Both the position numbers and the translations under genes were made by a program. The notes below the pieces were generated by a model that made no database searches, was not told the origin of the DNA, and was given only the letters and a program-made list of their open reading frames with translations. Positions 44,206 through 55,115 of a stretch of 64,000 nt of DNA are shown piece after piece (position 1 is the stretch's first letter; every line of letters starts with the position of its first letter). The stretch comes from Lycorma delicatula (Eukaryota > Arthropoda > Insecta > Hemiptera > Fulgoridae): assembly GCF_047948215.1 (NCBI RefSeq), contig NC_134467.1, forward strand, positions 35,989,020-36,053,019, written 5' to 3'.

Positions 44206-45109
44206 CATGAGGCTCGGCTGATAAATTTATCAAAGGTATATGCGTAGCATGGGAATGAATAAAAAATGAATACAACACCTTAACTACAAAATGCAGTATT
44301 TAGTTTTCAATATAATCCCCGTTTACATTGATACATTTTTCTCAGCGTGTGACAAGTTTTCCATTCTGTCACTGAAATATTCTTTCTTGAATCCAAGTGA
44401 CCTTCCTTCACATCATCTTCGGTGGTATAGTGATTACCTCTGAAATCCCTCTTGTGATGAGGGAAGAAGTAGCACGGAGCTAAATCCGGCGAGTATGGCG
44501 GATTCCGGGTAGGCTCAAACATCGGAAAGCTATCAAAGAGTTTGCACGGTACCGTCGTTCACAGATTTTACGGAAACCCAATTCCTCGACAATATGGTAT
44601 ACTCGTTTTTTAGATATGCCTCAATAGGGTTGCGTTGCTGTGTGATTGGCCAGTCACTTTGAAGCAAATCGTCCACCTCCTTTCGATGTTTCTCTTTAGT
44701 CACAGAAACTGGTCGTCCGCTGCGTGATGCGTCTTCAATTGTCGTTTTACCAGATTCACATTCGCGAAACATTCGCGAAATTTCAACGCTCACCTATTCA
44801 CACTATTCCTATCAACAGTTTCACTACCGTAAACCGCTTTTGAATGATGAAAAATATTTGTAGGATTCACATTTTCTGCTGTTAAAAATTCGATCACTGA
44901 GCAGTGTTTTAATCGTGTTGATATATTAGCCGTACTCCATTCCATTTTACCTGCTATTTTTAATCCGTTTACCGATAAACGGATTTCAACGCATTATCGC
45001 AGGTTTGTAGAGGGGGATTTTAGCTATCATGTGCTACCATCCCAAACTCGGTAGTACCTTTTGTCTCAGTGTAGCACGCTAGTGTGCAAAATTTATCAGC
45101 CGAGCCTCG
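44206..45109 (-). mobile_element. Internally deleted mariner-like element
   Basis: The ends GAGGCTCGGCTGATAAATTT are inverted at both sides (left from 44209, right to 45109), with TA outside at 44204-44205 and 45110-45111. At about 904 bp it is shorter than an intact mariner. Confidence 0.82.
44307..44793 (-). pseudogene. mariner transposase remnant
   Basis: The minus strand carries VEISRMFRECESGKTTIEDA and SRSGRPVSVTKEKHRKEVDD of the N-terminal HTH linker. After a deletion comes PPYSPDLAPCYFFPHHKRDF. The last catalytic Asp (PCD) is Tyr here. The central catalytic domain is missing. Confidence 0.8.
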
Positions 45110-45111
45110 TA

Positions 45112-45589
45112 TATGTATTATATATATATATATTATTCTTTTAAATAACTTCAAAATATTTGTCTTCTATTCGATTAATCTCAGTGATGCTATTGTTTTC
45201 CTATATCAGGGTACCCTTCGAATTGTTTTACCTGACTTTTACTGACTTTTCCTGACCAATTTACTAAAACTTTTCTGATGCTTATAATTTTATGCTACTG
45301 CTGTATACTCTGCAAAATATATAAATTTTTTTTGCAGCCTCCATCATCCCCATAGTGCCCAACTCACGCCTTTTTTTATATTATTTATTATTACATTCAT
45401 TTTTAAAATTTAGTTTTTAAAGAATTCTTTTACAAAATATATTTAAAATTAGGCTATTTTTTGAGATAAATTATAACAGTAAATTACATTGCAAAGTACA
45501 AAAAAAAAAAATATTATTATTTTTTTAAACTAGCCTATAATTATTTTCTAAGTAAGGAAAAAAATATTTAATAACTTTTTTTCTCTTCG
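45112..45589. other. AT-rich gap, nothing recognised
   Basis: Includes repeated CCTGACTTTT words at about 45228-45262, which recur near 47190-47250. No gene. Confidence 0.35.
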
Positions 45590-45733
45590 AAACCTCCAAA
45601 GTTCACCCTTAGGTATTGCTTTAGAGGATGAGCTGAATGATTTGTAGCGTGTGTGAAAATGCCATGCGTCACCGGGATTCGAACCCGGGACCTCCAGATA
45701 AAAGGCTGAGACGTTGCCATGTAGGCTAAGTTA
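45590..45733 (-). mobile_element. SINE B
   Basis: B box GGTTCGAATCC and the CATCCTCTAAAGCAATACCT tail on the minus strand. The A box is damaged. Confidence 0.75.
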
Positions 45734-45952
45734 GCAAAAAAAAAAAGTTTAATAACTTGGATTGCATTAAAATGCTAACAAACGGATTTAAATTTGACAA
45801 ACAATATATGTATTATCACAACTTCAAGAAAACTAATATCATTGTGACTAAAAGTAATACAGATAGGACAACTACAACCTAACACCTTATATTGTACAGA
45901 AAACAAACATTATTAACATTTCCTTGAAAAATATTTTGTCATTATTATTCTA

Positions 45953-45953
<1 letters not shown>

Positions 45954-45999
<46 letters not shown>
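45954..45999. repeat. (TA)n microsatellite
   Basis: An almost uninterrupted TA run. Similar runs lie at 60379-60410 and 63246-63306. Confidence 0.9.
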
Positions 46000-46003
<4 letters not shown>

Positions 46004-46106
46004 TTAAAGACGATATTATTGCGAGATCTCATCACATAAAAATTGTTACGTATGTATAAAACACAGGGCAACTTCTCTTCAATATATTAGGCATTAAGAC
46101 CCTAAA

Positions 46107-46318
46107 GAGCATACCATTTGCTCTTTTCTAAAAGTTTAATTTTTACGGCTATCTGTTCTTCTTCTGCCAAGTTTTTAGCTCTCAACGTTTTTTTCTCTTC
46201 CTCTAGTTTTTTTTTTAATTTTTCTAGCCTTTTCCTTTCAGGGTTTTATTCTGTTCTTCTTCAAAGATTTTTTTTCTTTTTTCTACAAGTCCTTCATATA
46301 GTGTTGTAGAGCATCTCA
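46107..46318 (-). pseudogene. Coiled-coil protein fragment, one frameshift
   Basis: Minus strand from 46316: CSTTLYEGLVEKRKKIFEEE with QNKTLK, then, after a one-base shift near 46235, ERKRLEKLKKKLEEEKKTLR and AEEEQIAVKIKLLEKSKWYA, ending at a stop. The Glu/Lys heptad-like pattern is a coiled coil. The piece does not match any transposon protein I know. A possible acceptor (TTGACTGTAG) lies just before it. A second minus-strand piece at 47460-47525 (HKDLLKRVKEDRTLLETIKK followed by GTAGGT) could be an earlier exon. It is either a decayed host gene or a real gene with a sequence error. No function assigned. Confidence 0.4.
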
Positions 46319-46339
46319 CTACAGTCAACGTTTTAAGAA

Positions 46340-46905
46340 AATTTCATAAGAAAGCTACCTCTTATAATGGGTACCATGATTCAACTTCCGGACAATTTCA
46401 ACATATCTTTGCGTTTCACATCACCCAGACCCCAAAACCACAGTCAGTTCAAAGGTTTATATATATATTTATTTCACTTTCTTATGTACACTATAACTGC
46501 CGTATTTGGGGCCAATCACTTTAAAATTGATAAATAAAATATAACGATCCAAAATCTGGGTCAAATTCGTTAATGGGAAATGTTGGACCAATGGGAAGGA
46601 AGCGGGGGGAGCTTTTTCGATAAAACAAAATATCGAATTTGTTTAAAGTTCTTACTATTCTTTGAACAAGGCCCTAAATCTTATCTAAGTAAAGTTTTTT
46701 GATATCACTAACTATTGGCCCAGGGGAAGGAAAAAATTGGATTTTGAAAATAAAATAAAATCATACCTTCCTTAATAGGCACAGTATCGAAACGGTTTAA
46801 AATGTTCGTTAGTCCTCTAAAAATTACCTAAAACTTGAAAAAAACAATTTTGAATATGACCAACCCTTACGGCAAGGGATGACAAAAATATTTCTGGGGC
46901 TTGTC
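46340..46905. repeat. Dispersed repeat, copy of 18535-19110
   Basis: GGTACCATGATTCAACTTCC, CACCCAGACCCCAAAACCAC, the TTTTTTGATATCACTAACTA block and CAACCCTTACGGCAAGGGAT, in the same order as the first copy. Confidence 0.7.
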
Positions 46906-47911
46906 GAACGCTAAATATATGAAGTTTTTTTTTCACGACACCAATGTCGTATTGAGTAAATTTTTTCATAATTTTAAAGTGGAAATCTTTTTTATTCCCT
47001 ACTTAGCACCTGTGAAATCTAAGTCCGCTTCCAGCGAGTCGAAAGTAATTTTTTTTTTTTTTTTTTTGTTATAAAAACATTCTCTTTGCCCCAATCATCT
47101 ACAATTGCATCGAAATTTTTTCGTTAAAAATTCTCTTCGTGAAAATTTTCCACAAGTCTAAAACGTTTTTGGATTTTTTCCTGAATTTTTCTAAAACTTC
47201 CTGACTTTTCCTGACTAAGTATATTTTCTGAAATTCCTTGACTTTTCCTACCTTTGGAAACCATGTATAACTTGCAATGAAAACATATATACTAAATATG
47301 TGCAGAAAACTAACAAGCATATTTTACTTTCATCATCATGAGCTATTGGCATGTCACTGACACCAAGATGTCTTCAGTTTTTTCTGTACCAGACAAGCTC
47401 TTTGGTATCTTTGTAACATCTGATCTTGATATCATTTATCATCTTCAATTTTCTTCAATTTTGACCTACCTTCTTAATTGTTTCCAACAGTGTTCTATCT
47501 TCCTTTACCCTTTTCAATAGGTCTTTGTGACTAATTCTTTTAGTAAAACTTCAAAATACCCAACCTTACATAAATTCTACGCGCACAAATTAAATATAAT
47601 TTTTATATTTAACCTTAATTAGACGATATTCGAAGGGAGCATAGGTTATGTTTAGCTTAAATTTAAATTTCATCTTTTTATGAGGATTTCTCGTAACGTA
47701 TTTACCTTACATATTAATTGGACGATTTTTTTAAAATTTATAATTATCGTTTCAATCTCTATCACTGTTAATCGACATTTACCGGCGACAATCCGAATAA
47801 GCAAATATTTCGGTCTATCACCTACGTATTTGGTATGTGTCAACATTCAAATGAGAATATCAATATCTGTCAGTAGTCGGACTTTTATGGTAAAATGGAC
47901 TTTTATTAAAT
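46906..47911. other. Gap with faint minus-strand coding traces
   Basis: Apart from the possible exon at 47460-47525 described with the coiled-coil fragment, only T-rich DNA and short unsupported ORFs are seen. Confidence 0.3.
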
Positions 47912-47970
47912 GTTTTTTTTTTTTTTTTTTGTGGGCGAAAAACGCCTAGGCGTTATCATCGCCCGGAATT
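47912..47970 (-). mobile_element. LINE 3' tail with hairpin and poly-A
   Basis: The minus strand reads GGGCGATGATAACGCCTAGG, then CGTTTTTCGCCCAC and a poly-A run (T run 47912-47930). The arms GGGCGA/TCGCCC and the palindrome AACGCCTAGGCGTT form a stem, as found at the 3' ends of several R1-like LINEs. The body upstream is not recognisable. Confidence 0.5.
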
Positions 47971-48083
47971 TTATTAATAAAATGGTAATATAACTCCAAA
48001 ATAATAAAACTTATAAGGTCAAAACTTATAAAATCAATATTAATCATATAATAAACATTTATTAAAACAAGAACCAAGAAGGA

Positions 48084-49747
48084 AAAATAAAACTACGAAC
48101 TCTTTAAAATACAAAAGTTAAAATAATCGAATAAAGAAACTATATAAAACTTACCTAATTCCGATGGATTGTGCAAAAGGCTTCCTTCCCGGGTAATAAA
48201 ATTATGGACATAGAACCAAAAAAATGAAATTGGAAGTAAAGGTTAAAAATGATCAACAACTCTTCTAGCATAAAAATATATATGATATTATTAAATTTTT
48301 TGCAGTAGTCTGGTACTATTCAAAAACAGAAACATCCGGCCCAAAATTCCGCTATTTATTGTACAAGATACCACGGATGTTTCTAGGTAGATTAAACTTA
48401 CGACGCAACGCCGCATAACATATGCAGTCCACGAGAATATATCAAATATAGGTGTGTGTGAGCGCGAACAGAAAGGTCTTTAAAATAAAACTATTTTCCT
48501 AAAAATTAAAAAAAATGTGCTAAAAAATTATAGTATGCGCTGTATAAGTTAAAATGTTGATTGTTACTTCTGAGTGTGTTTATCTGTTTCTTTGTGTTTT
48601 TTTTGTACAAGAATAATTAGGTAACACCTTGTAAAATTCGTAAAATAAAACTACGAACTCTTTAAAATACAAAAGTTAAAATAATCGAATAAAGAAACTA
48701 TATAAAACTTACCTAATTCCGATGGATTGTGCAAAAGGCTTCCTTCCCGGGTAATAAAATTATGGACATAGAACCAAAAAAATGAAATTGGAAGTAAAGG
48801 TTAAAAATGATCAACAACTCTTCTAGCATAAAAATATATATGATATTATTAAATTTTTTGCAGTAGTCTGGTACTATTCAAAAACAGAAACATCCGGCCC
48901 AAAATTCCGCTATTTATTGTACAAGATACCACGGATGTTTCTAGGTAGATTAAACTTACGACGCAACGCCGCATAACATATGCAGTCCACGAGAATATAT
49001 CAAATATAGGTGTGTGTGAGCGCGAACAGAAAGGTCTTTAAAATAAAACTATTTTCCTAAAAATTAAAAAAAATGTGCTAAAAAATTATAGTATGCGCTG
49101 TATAAGTTAAAATGTTGATTGTTACTTCTGAGTGTGTTTATCTGTTTCTTTGTGTTTTTTTTGTACAAGAATAATTAGGTAACACCTTGTAAAATTCGTA
49201 AAATAAAACTACGAACTCTTTAAAATACAAAAGTTAAAATAATCGAATAAAGAAACTATATAAAACTTACCTAATTCCGATGGATTGTGCAAAAGGCTTC
49301 CTTCCCGGGTAATAAAATTATGGACATAGAACCAAAAAAATAAAATTGGAAGTAAAGGTTAAAAATTATCAACAACTCTTCTAGCATAAAAATATATATG
49401 ATATTATTAAATTTTTTGCAGTAGCCTGGTACTATTCAAAAACAGAAACATCCGGTCCAAAATTCCGCTATTATTGTACAAGATACCACGGATGTTTCTA
49501 GGTAGATTAAACTTACGACGCAACGCCGCATAACATATGCAGTCCACGAGAATATATCAAATATAGGTGTGTGTGAGCGCGAACAGAAAGGTCTTTAAAA
49601 TAAAACTATTTTCCTAAAAATTAAAAAAATGTGCTAAAAAATTATAGTATGCGCTGTATAAGTTAAAATGTTGATTGTTACTTCTGAGTGTGTTTATCTG
49701 TTTCTTTGTGTTTTTTTTTATACAAGAATAATTAGGTAACACCTTGT
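48084..49747. repeat. Tandem triplication, 558-bp unit
   Basis: The block CTACGAACTCTTTAAAATAC occurs at 48093, 48651 and 49209, exactly 558 bases apart. The units are nearly identical; unit 3 has a few substitutions and indels. The first ~340 bases of each unit match the LINE 3' region at 37282-37620 (ATAAAACTTACCTAATTCCG onward). The remainder includes GTGTGTGTGAGCGCGAACAG. Non-coding satellite-like array. Confidence 0.9.
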
Positions 49748-49802
49748 CTTAGTCAAAAAATATCCCCTATTATGTTTACTATTGGTAGATGATAATATAA
49801 AT

Positions 49803-50088
49803 AAACCCACCGGGTTGGTCTAGTGGTGAACGCGTCTTCCCAAATCAGCTGATTTGGAAGCCGAGAGTTCCAGCGTTCAAGTCCTAGTAAAGACAGTTAC
49901 TTTTATATGGATTTGAATATTAGATCGTGGATACCGGTGTTGTTTGGTGGTTGGATTTCAATTAAGTACACATCTCAGGATTGGTCGAACTGAGACTGTA
50001 CTTCACTTCATTTACATTCATACATATCCTCATTCATCCTCTTAAGTAATACCTGGACGGTAATTCCTGGAGGCTAAACAGGAAGAAA
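49803..50088 (+). mobile_element. SINE A, full length
   Basis: A box GGTCTAGTGGTGAACGCGTC, B box GTTCAAGTCC, body GATCGTGGATACCGGTGTTG and tail GGAGGCTAAACAGGAAGAAA. Confidence 0.88.
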
Positions 50089-50102
50089 AAGATGATAATA
50101 CC

Positions 50103-50288
50103 ACTCCGTGGTACGAGTGGTAGCGTCTCGGCCTTTCATCCAGAGGTTCTACATTCGAATCCCGGTTAGGCATGCATTTTCATCCATGATACAAATCATT
50201 CATCTCATCCTATACAGCAATACCTGACAGTATTGCTGTTAGTGGTCCTTCGGGACCACCTAACTGTCGTACCGGAGGTTAAACAAAA
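50103..50288 (+). mobile_element. SINE B, full length
   Basis: A box GGTACGAGTGGTAGCGTCTC, B box CATTCGAATCCC, tail TCATCTCATCCTATACAGCA, then an extra hairpin (GTGGTCCTTCGGGACCAC) and GGAGGTTAAACAAAAAATAA. Confidence 0.82.
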
Positions 50289-50302
50289 AATAAAAATGAT
50301 AA

Positions 50303-50582
50303 ACCACTGGGCTGGTCTAGTGGTAAACGCGTCTTCCCAAATCAGCTGATTTGGAATACGAGAGTTCCAACGTTCAAGTCCTAGTAAAGGCAATTATTTT
50401 TATACGGATTTGAGTATTAGATCGTGGATAACAGTGTTCTTTGGTGATTACGTTTTGATTAACCACCCATCTCCGAAATGGTCGACCTATGACTGTACAA
50501 GACCACACTTCACTTACACTTATATATATCATCCTCTGAAGTAATACCTGACAGTAATTCCCGGAGGCTAAACAGGAAAAAG
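50303..50582 (+). mobile_element. SINE A
   Basis: Head GGTCTAGTGGTAAACGCGTC through the GGAGGCTAAACAGGAAAAAG tail. It immediately follows the SINE B. Confidence 0.85.
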
Positions 50583-50599
50583 AAAGGAAAGATGATAAT

Positions 50600-51370
50600 A
50601 TATAGAGGTAAGATAATTTTTTTACACCTATTTTCCCAAGCAACATTTAATTATAATTTAAAAAAAAAAAAACTAAATTTTCCTAAATTATATACATTAT
50701 TATTTACGAAAAAATAAATTATTCATATATATATATATTTGATATACACCATTAATATAGAGAGAGAGAAAGAAAAACAAACGATGCCTAGTCAAAACTG
50801 TCCGCATCTTTTAGTTGAGTCAACCATTCCAAATATATTCTAATAACCACTTGGTAAAACAGTTATTCTGTTCCGTATAATTAAAATGAAATTATTTGCA
50901 TATGTATGTAATAATACAAATGTTACTCCTTTATAAAAAAATTCATCAGCATAAAATTCTGGTTAAATTAAATCTCTGGAATTAATTTTAAACTAATTTA
51001 TTTAAACTCGGTTAGATGTAATATTATAAAATGATAAATTTAACAACAAAATTAAAACTTACTTTTAATTATCCTATATAAAAATCCTCTTTCTTTAACG
51101 ATCTAATGAATATCAGAGATAATTTCTAACTACTACATTTTTATAATAAATAAAAGATACTTGTTCTATTTACATAATTACATATAAATTCATAGTTATT
51201 TATAAATTATTAATAAATTCTGGGTATTTATTTTAAAACGCAACCCTAACAAAATACTTTTTAAAAAAGTTAGTACAATAATTTCGGATGAAAAGGTTGG
51301 CAGAACTACCTATAATTTTTATTTTATAGTCAGCTATTATAATTCTTTATTTATTTGTGAACAGTTATTT
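50600..51370. other. AT-rich gap, nothing recognised
   Basis: A short TA run near 50727 and a GA run near 50759; no gene or TE ends. Confidence 0.4.
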
Positions 51371-51375
51371 TATTT

Positions 51376-51478
51376 TTCTGTTTAGCCTACGGAACTACTG
51401 TTAGGTATAACTTCAGAGGATGATATGTATGAATGTAAATGAAGTGTAATCTTGAACAGTCTCAGGTCGACCATTCCT
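51376..51478 (-). mobile_element. SINE A tail fragment
   Basis: The inverse of the SINE A tail (CTGTTTAGCCTACGGAACTA to GGTCGACCATTCCTGA). Its cut end abuts the head of the next copy. Confidence 0.7.
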
Positions 51479-51775
51479 GACCCATCGGGTTGGTCTAGTG
51501 GTTAACGCGTCTTCCCAAATCAGCTGATTTGGAAAGTCGGGAGTTACAGTGTTCAAGTCCTAGTAAAGCCAGTTATTTTTACACGGATTTGAATACTAGA
51601 TCGTGGATACCGGTGTTCTTTGGTGGTTGGGTTTCAATTAACCACACATCTCAGGAACGGTCGAACTGAGAATGTACAAGACTACACTTCATTTACACTC
51701 ATACATATCATCCTCATTCATCCTCTGAAGAATTATCTAAACGGTAGTTACCGGAGGCTAAACAGGAAAAAGAGA
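51479..51775 (+). mobile_element. SINE A, full length
   Basis: GGTCTAGTGGTTAACGCGTC head, GTTCAAGTCC B box and an intact tail to GGAGGCTAAACAGGAAAAAG. It sits between two minus-strand fragments whose sequences are contiguous parts of one SINE (51376-51478 and 51778-51957), so it inserted into an older copy. Confidence 0.88.
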
Positions 51776-51777
51776 GG

Positions 51778-51957
51778 TCGACCATTCCTGAGATATTTGG
51801 TTAATTGAAACCCAACCACTAAAAAATACCGATAATAACGATCTAGTATTCAAATCCATATAAAAGTAATTGTTTTTACTTCGAACCGTAGAAACGTCAA
51901 CTTTGAAATCAGCTGATTTGCGATGACGAGTTCACCACTAGACCAACCCAGTGGATT
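51778..51957 (-). mobile_element. SINE A head and body fragment
   Basis: The inverse head (CAAATCAGCTGATTTCAAAG) and body. It is the other half of the interrupted copy that starts at 51376; GGTCGACCATTCCTGA is repeated on both sides of the insertion. Confidence 0.8.
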
Positions 51958-52611
51958 AATTATTTATTTATTTCTGTGTTTTTTTTTTACTAAGAAGAAA
52001 TGTTTTTTTTTTATCACGGAACAAAGGATTTTTATTGTAGAAAATTATTAAACAAATAAATTTTTTGTTTTGTGCCAATTAGTTTTTCAATGCGATTTCC
52101 GGATATGAATGTACCAAATAGATCTTCAATTCATCGTTTCATGAAGAGATATAGTGGAACCGGTACTGTTTGCAATTACAGATATAACACCAAAAGTTCA
52201 TTATTTAATGACTGAAACATTGGAAAATGTTATGGTAAACTTTTTAAACTCACCTACGAAAACATTCGCAGGAAAAAAAATAAAGTGTGCCTTTAAACCT
52301 ACCAGGCTGCTTAACTTAAAGTCATATTGAAATCATATCTCATATGAATTACTCCCAGTTAATTATGCTTCTAGGCTCTACTACTATCAATGGGAATAAT
52401 CAGTTTGTTTGGGAGCTTATTAAAGTGTTACATAAAATATTTTTTACAGATGAGGTTTGTTTTTATTTGAATGATTACGTTAATAATTGATCGCTATTAT
52501 AGCTCAAACAATTCTTACATCATCCATTTACAAACTAAAAACTCAAAGAAAACTTAAACTCAAAGAAAACTGGTGTGTTGTGTGAAATTTCCAATAGAAG
52601 AATGACTGACC

Positions 52612-52880
52612 CCACCGGATTGATCTACTGGTTAATTAGTCATCGCAAATCAGCTGATTTCGAAGTCGAGAGTTAAAAGGTTCAAATCCTAGTAAAGACA
52701 GTTACTTTTATACGGATTTGAATACTAGATCGTAGATACTTTTTTTTTATTAACACACATCTCAGAAATGGTCGATCTGAGACTGTACAATACTACACTT
52801 CATTTACATTCATAGATATCATCCTCTAAAGTAATTCTTTACGGTAGTTCCAGAAGCTAAATAGGAAAAAGAGAGACGAA
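52612..52880 (+). mobile_element. SINE A nested in the DDE remnant
   Basis: Head CCCACCGGATTGATCTACTG, B box GGTTCAAATCC and tail CTAAATAGGAAAAAGAGAG. Moderately diverged. Confidence 0.78.
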
Positions 52881-52964
52881 GAATGATTAGTACGATATTC
52901 TTTGAATATACTCTTAATGTAGACCTCTACTAAGAAATTTTAATGCAATTTTAGAATTAAATCC

Positions 52965-53108
52965 GCCGATCTCCTCGGCGAAGTGTGATCTCCGGTCTTT
53001 CATCCGGAGATCCAGGGTTCAAATCCCGGTCAGGCATGGCATTTTTCATACCTACCAAATTCCATTCCCACGCATAATCTTTAAGCTTATGTGGTGATAC
53101 AATCAAGC
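52965..53108 (+). mobile_element. SINE B nested in the DDE remnant
   Basis: Head CTCGGCGAAGTGTGATCTCC, B box GGTTCAAATCCC and GTCAGGCATGGCATTTTTCA. The tail differs from other copies (CACGCATAATCTTTAAGC). Confidence 0.72.
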
Positions 53109-53430
53109 CAAAAAAAAAAGAGAATGATTCATGGTTTTAACAGTGTACACGGTAAGAGAAATTTTTTTGGTGAAGAAGTAATATTGACTGGTATATGGCC
53201 TGCTAAGTCACCTTAACTTACTTCTGCAGATTTTTTTTTCTGGTGATATCTAAAAGGTCGTGTATTCAAAAATAATCCACACACCATTAAAGAACTGAAA
53301 GTTAACATAACTTAAAAATTACGAGAAAATGGAAGAGGTATACTTCTAAAGGTTGCACGTAATATTAAAAAGAGGGTAAAGACTTGCTTTAATGAAATTG
53401 ATGAACACTTTAAATATTTGTTATAAAAAA

Positions 53431-54525
53431 TGTGATTTCAATTTTGTTTTGAACAAATAATTGTAATATTTATAACCAATAGGATTTAATACAGTTTACA
53501 TTATTTTTCTTTAAACTGGGTTTGGGTTTTAAAACAAACACCTGCATAAAATTTCAATATTTTTAAATAAATTAGATTATAAAATTTAAAAAAATTGTCA
53601 TTTAAAAAATAATTTCTTTAATATTATAATTAAGTACATGTCACCCGAATAATATTTATATATTTTAGTATTATATAAAGAGACGTTGTCTTTTTAATAT
53701 GTTCCCGACAACCGAAAAAAACTATTGAACCAGTCATAACGAAATTTTAACTGTAGCTTTCTTACGACCCCCAAATATTCACCAAAGTTTAAACCACACC
53801 AATCTCACTACTATATAAAACTTACATTAAAAATTACTTTGCAGTTCTGCACAATAAAACAGACTTTTCGTTTCTGACGTCATCCCCATTTCGTAGACAG
53901 AATCAAAACTGATTTTCAAAGTATAACGTATTACATATTTCTACTAACGAAAAGATCCTACACACAAGCAAGTTTTCACTTTCTCATCAATGTGACTTGC
54001 AACATAATTGTGCATGAAAAATACACCAATATAAAGTCAAGGTAACCTGAAATTAAGGCTATATTGACTTTGTCGACAACATAACCTTAATTTGAAGTTA
54101 TGTTCTGGACATTACATTGAGCATAACTGAAGAACGAATCAACAAATCTTCATAAAATTATTACATATACAATTTCAGATGTACTAGCAAATCCTATCTA
54201 AATTTCAATGAAATTGATCGGATAGTTTTGAAAATGTTATACATTATTTTATTTGGAGCCAAAATTTTTATACATGAATGATATTTTCGTACTTCCCATA
54301 CCTAAAAATTTAAAGATAATTCAATTTCACTAACCAATTCATCAAGCGATAGAAAGTAATACCGAACGTTTCTTTGAAATATCGGGAAAAAAACGTAAAA
54401 ATAAAATAACCTAAAAGTTCTTTTACAAAATTTAATATTGTCTATATCGATAGATATTTTCGGTATCGATCACTGTCAATGTCATTATCGATTTCTACAT
54501 TAAATTATTTGATTTTTTTCACCTA
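53431..54525. other. AT-rich gap; TATCGATA-like words at 54445-54490
   Basis: CTATATCGATAGATA, GGTATCGATCA and ATTATCGATTT occur within about 50 bases, beside the GC-rich LINE tail. They resemble DREF-type sites but have no linked gene. Confidence 0.3.
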
Positions 54526-54529
54526 CTGC

Positions 54530-55115
54530 CCTGATCCGGATCCTGCAGTTAAGTATAACACTGCCCAGGGACTTTCCTGTACTCTCCCCGTCTCGGCTCG
54601 CCGATCGGATCTTACTTTGCGCCCGCCTCAAATCTCCAGAGTAGGATCCATCAGGCTCGGCTAAGCCGTCCGTGGGTCCCCAATCCGGGAATCGGGACTC
54701 GGTGATTTTTGCTCGGGAATTCAACAGTCCCCGAGCCTCATCGTTACCGCTCACTCGTGCAAGCACGGGCGAAAAGCAGCTCCGCAAAGAATCCCTTATC
54801 CCAGATTCCCCCGATCCTTCACCTGAAGAACCCTCGTCACAAATCCTGTGATGGTATCAAAATTCTTGAAGCTCTCCAACATGGTGATTATGAAGGTCTT
54901 CACGCTGGTAATTTATGGAGCAAGCTAGGCGGTATTCATCCCACTACAAGCAACAGAACACCATGTTTTCCGGGGTATCTAGGTTACCACAGTAAGGACA
55001 ATAGGATTCATCCGCCCTCCTCCTATCGCACAGGTTGGCGCGGAAGACCCCCATGGCCGGTAAGGAATTGCGTGAGCCAGTAGTTAAGTTCCCCAAACTT
55101 CCGACCGATCTACGA
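54530..55115 (-). pseudogene. R1-like LINE 3' end
   Basis: The minus strand (about 55080-54940) reads RNSLPAMGVFRANLCDRRRA and DESYCPYCGNLDTPENMVF with C following, the CxxC...ENMVF knuckle of R1-type C-termini. The remainder to 54530 is GC-rich 3' sequence with an open frame (VSGNDEARGLLNSRAKITES). The plus-strand ORF at 54709-55083 is its shadow. Confidence 0.68.

Larger units (their letters stand above)
52080..53430 (+). pseudogene. Decayed IS630-type transposase with nested SINEs
   Basis: Plus-strand traces: RFPDMNVPNRSSIHRFMKRY and SGTGTVCN in the HTH, a first catalytic block FFTDEVCFYLNDYVN near 52440, and a C-terminal block SADFFFW followed by LKGRVFKNNPHTIKELKVNI and NEIDEHFKYLL near 53220-53420. 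Stops are common. It is interrupted by a SINE A and a SINE B. The terminal repeats were not located. Confidence 0.72.

Noticed and set aside
48084..49747. CRISPR-like array
   Set aside because: Three 558-bp direct repeats without short spacers; it is a tandem duplication of LINE-derived DNA.
54445..55083. Host gene promoter with TATCGATA sites and a GC-rich first exon
   Set aside because: The GC-rich block reads as an R1-like LINE C-terminus on the minus strand, with a cysteine knuckle; the TATCGATA words then have no gene to serve.
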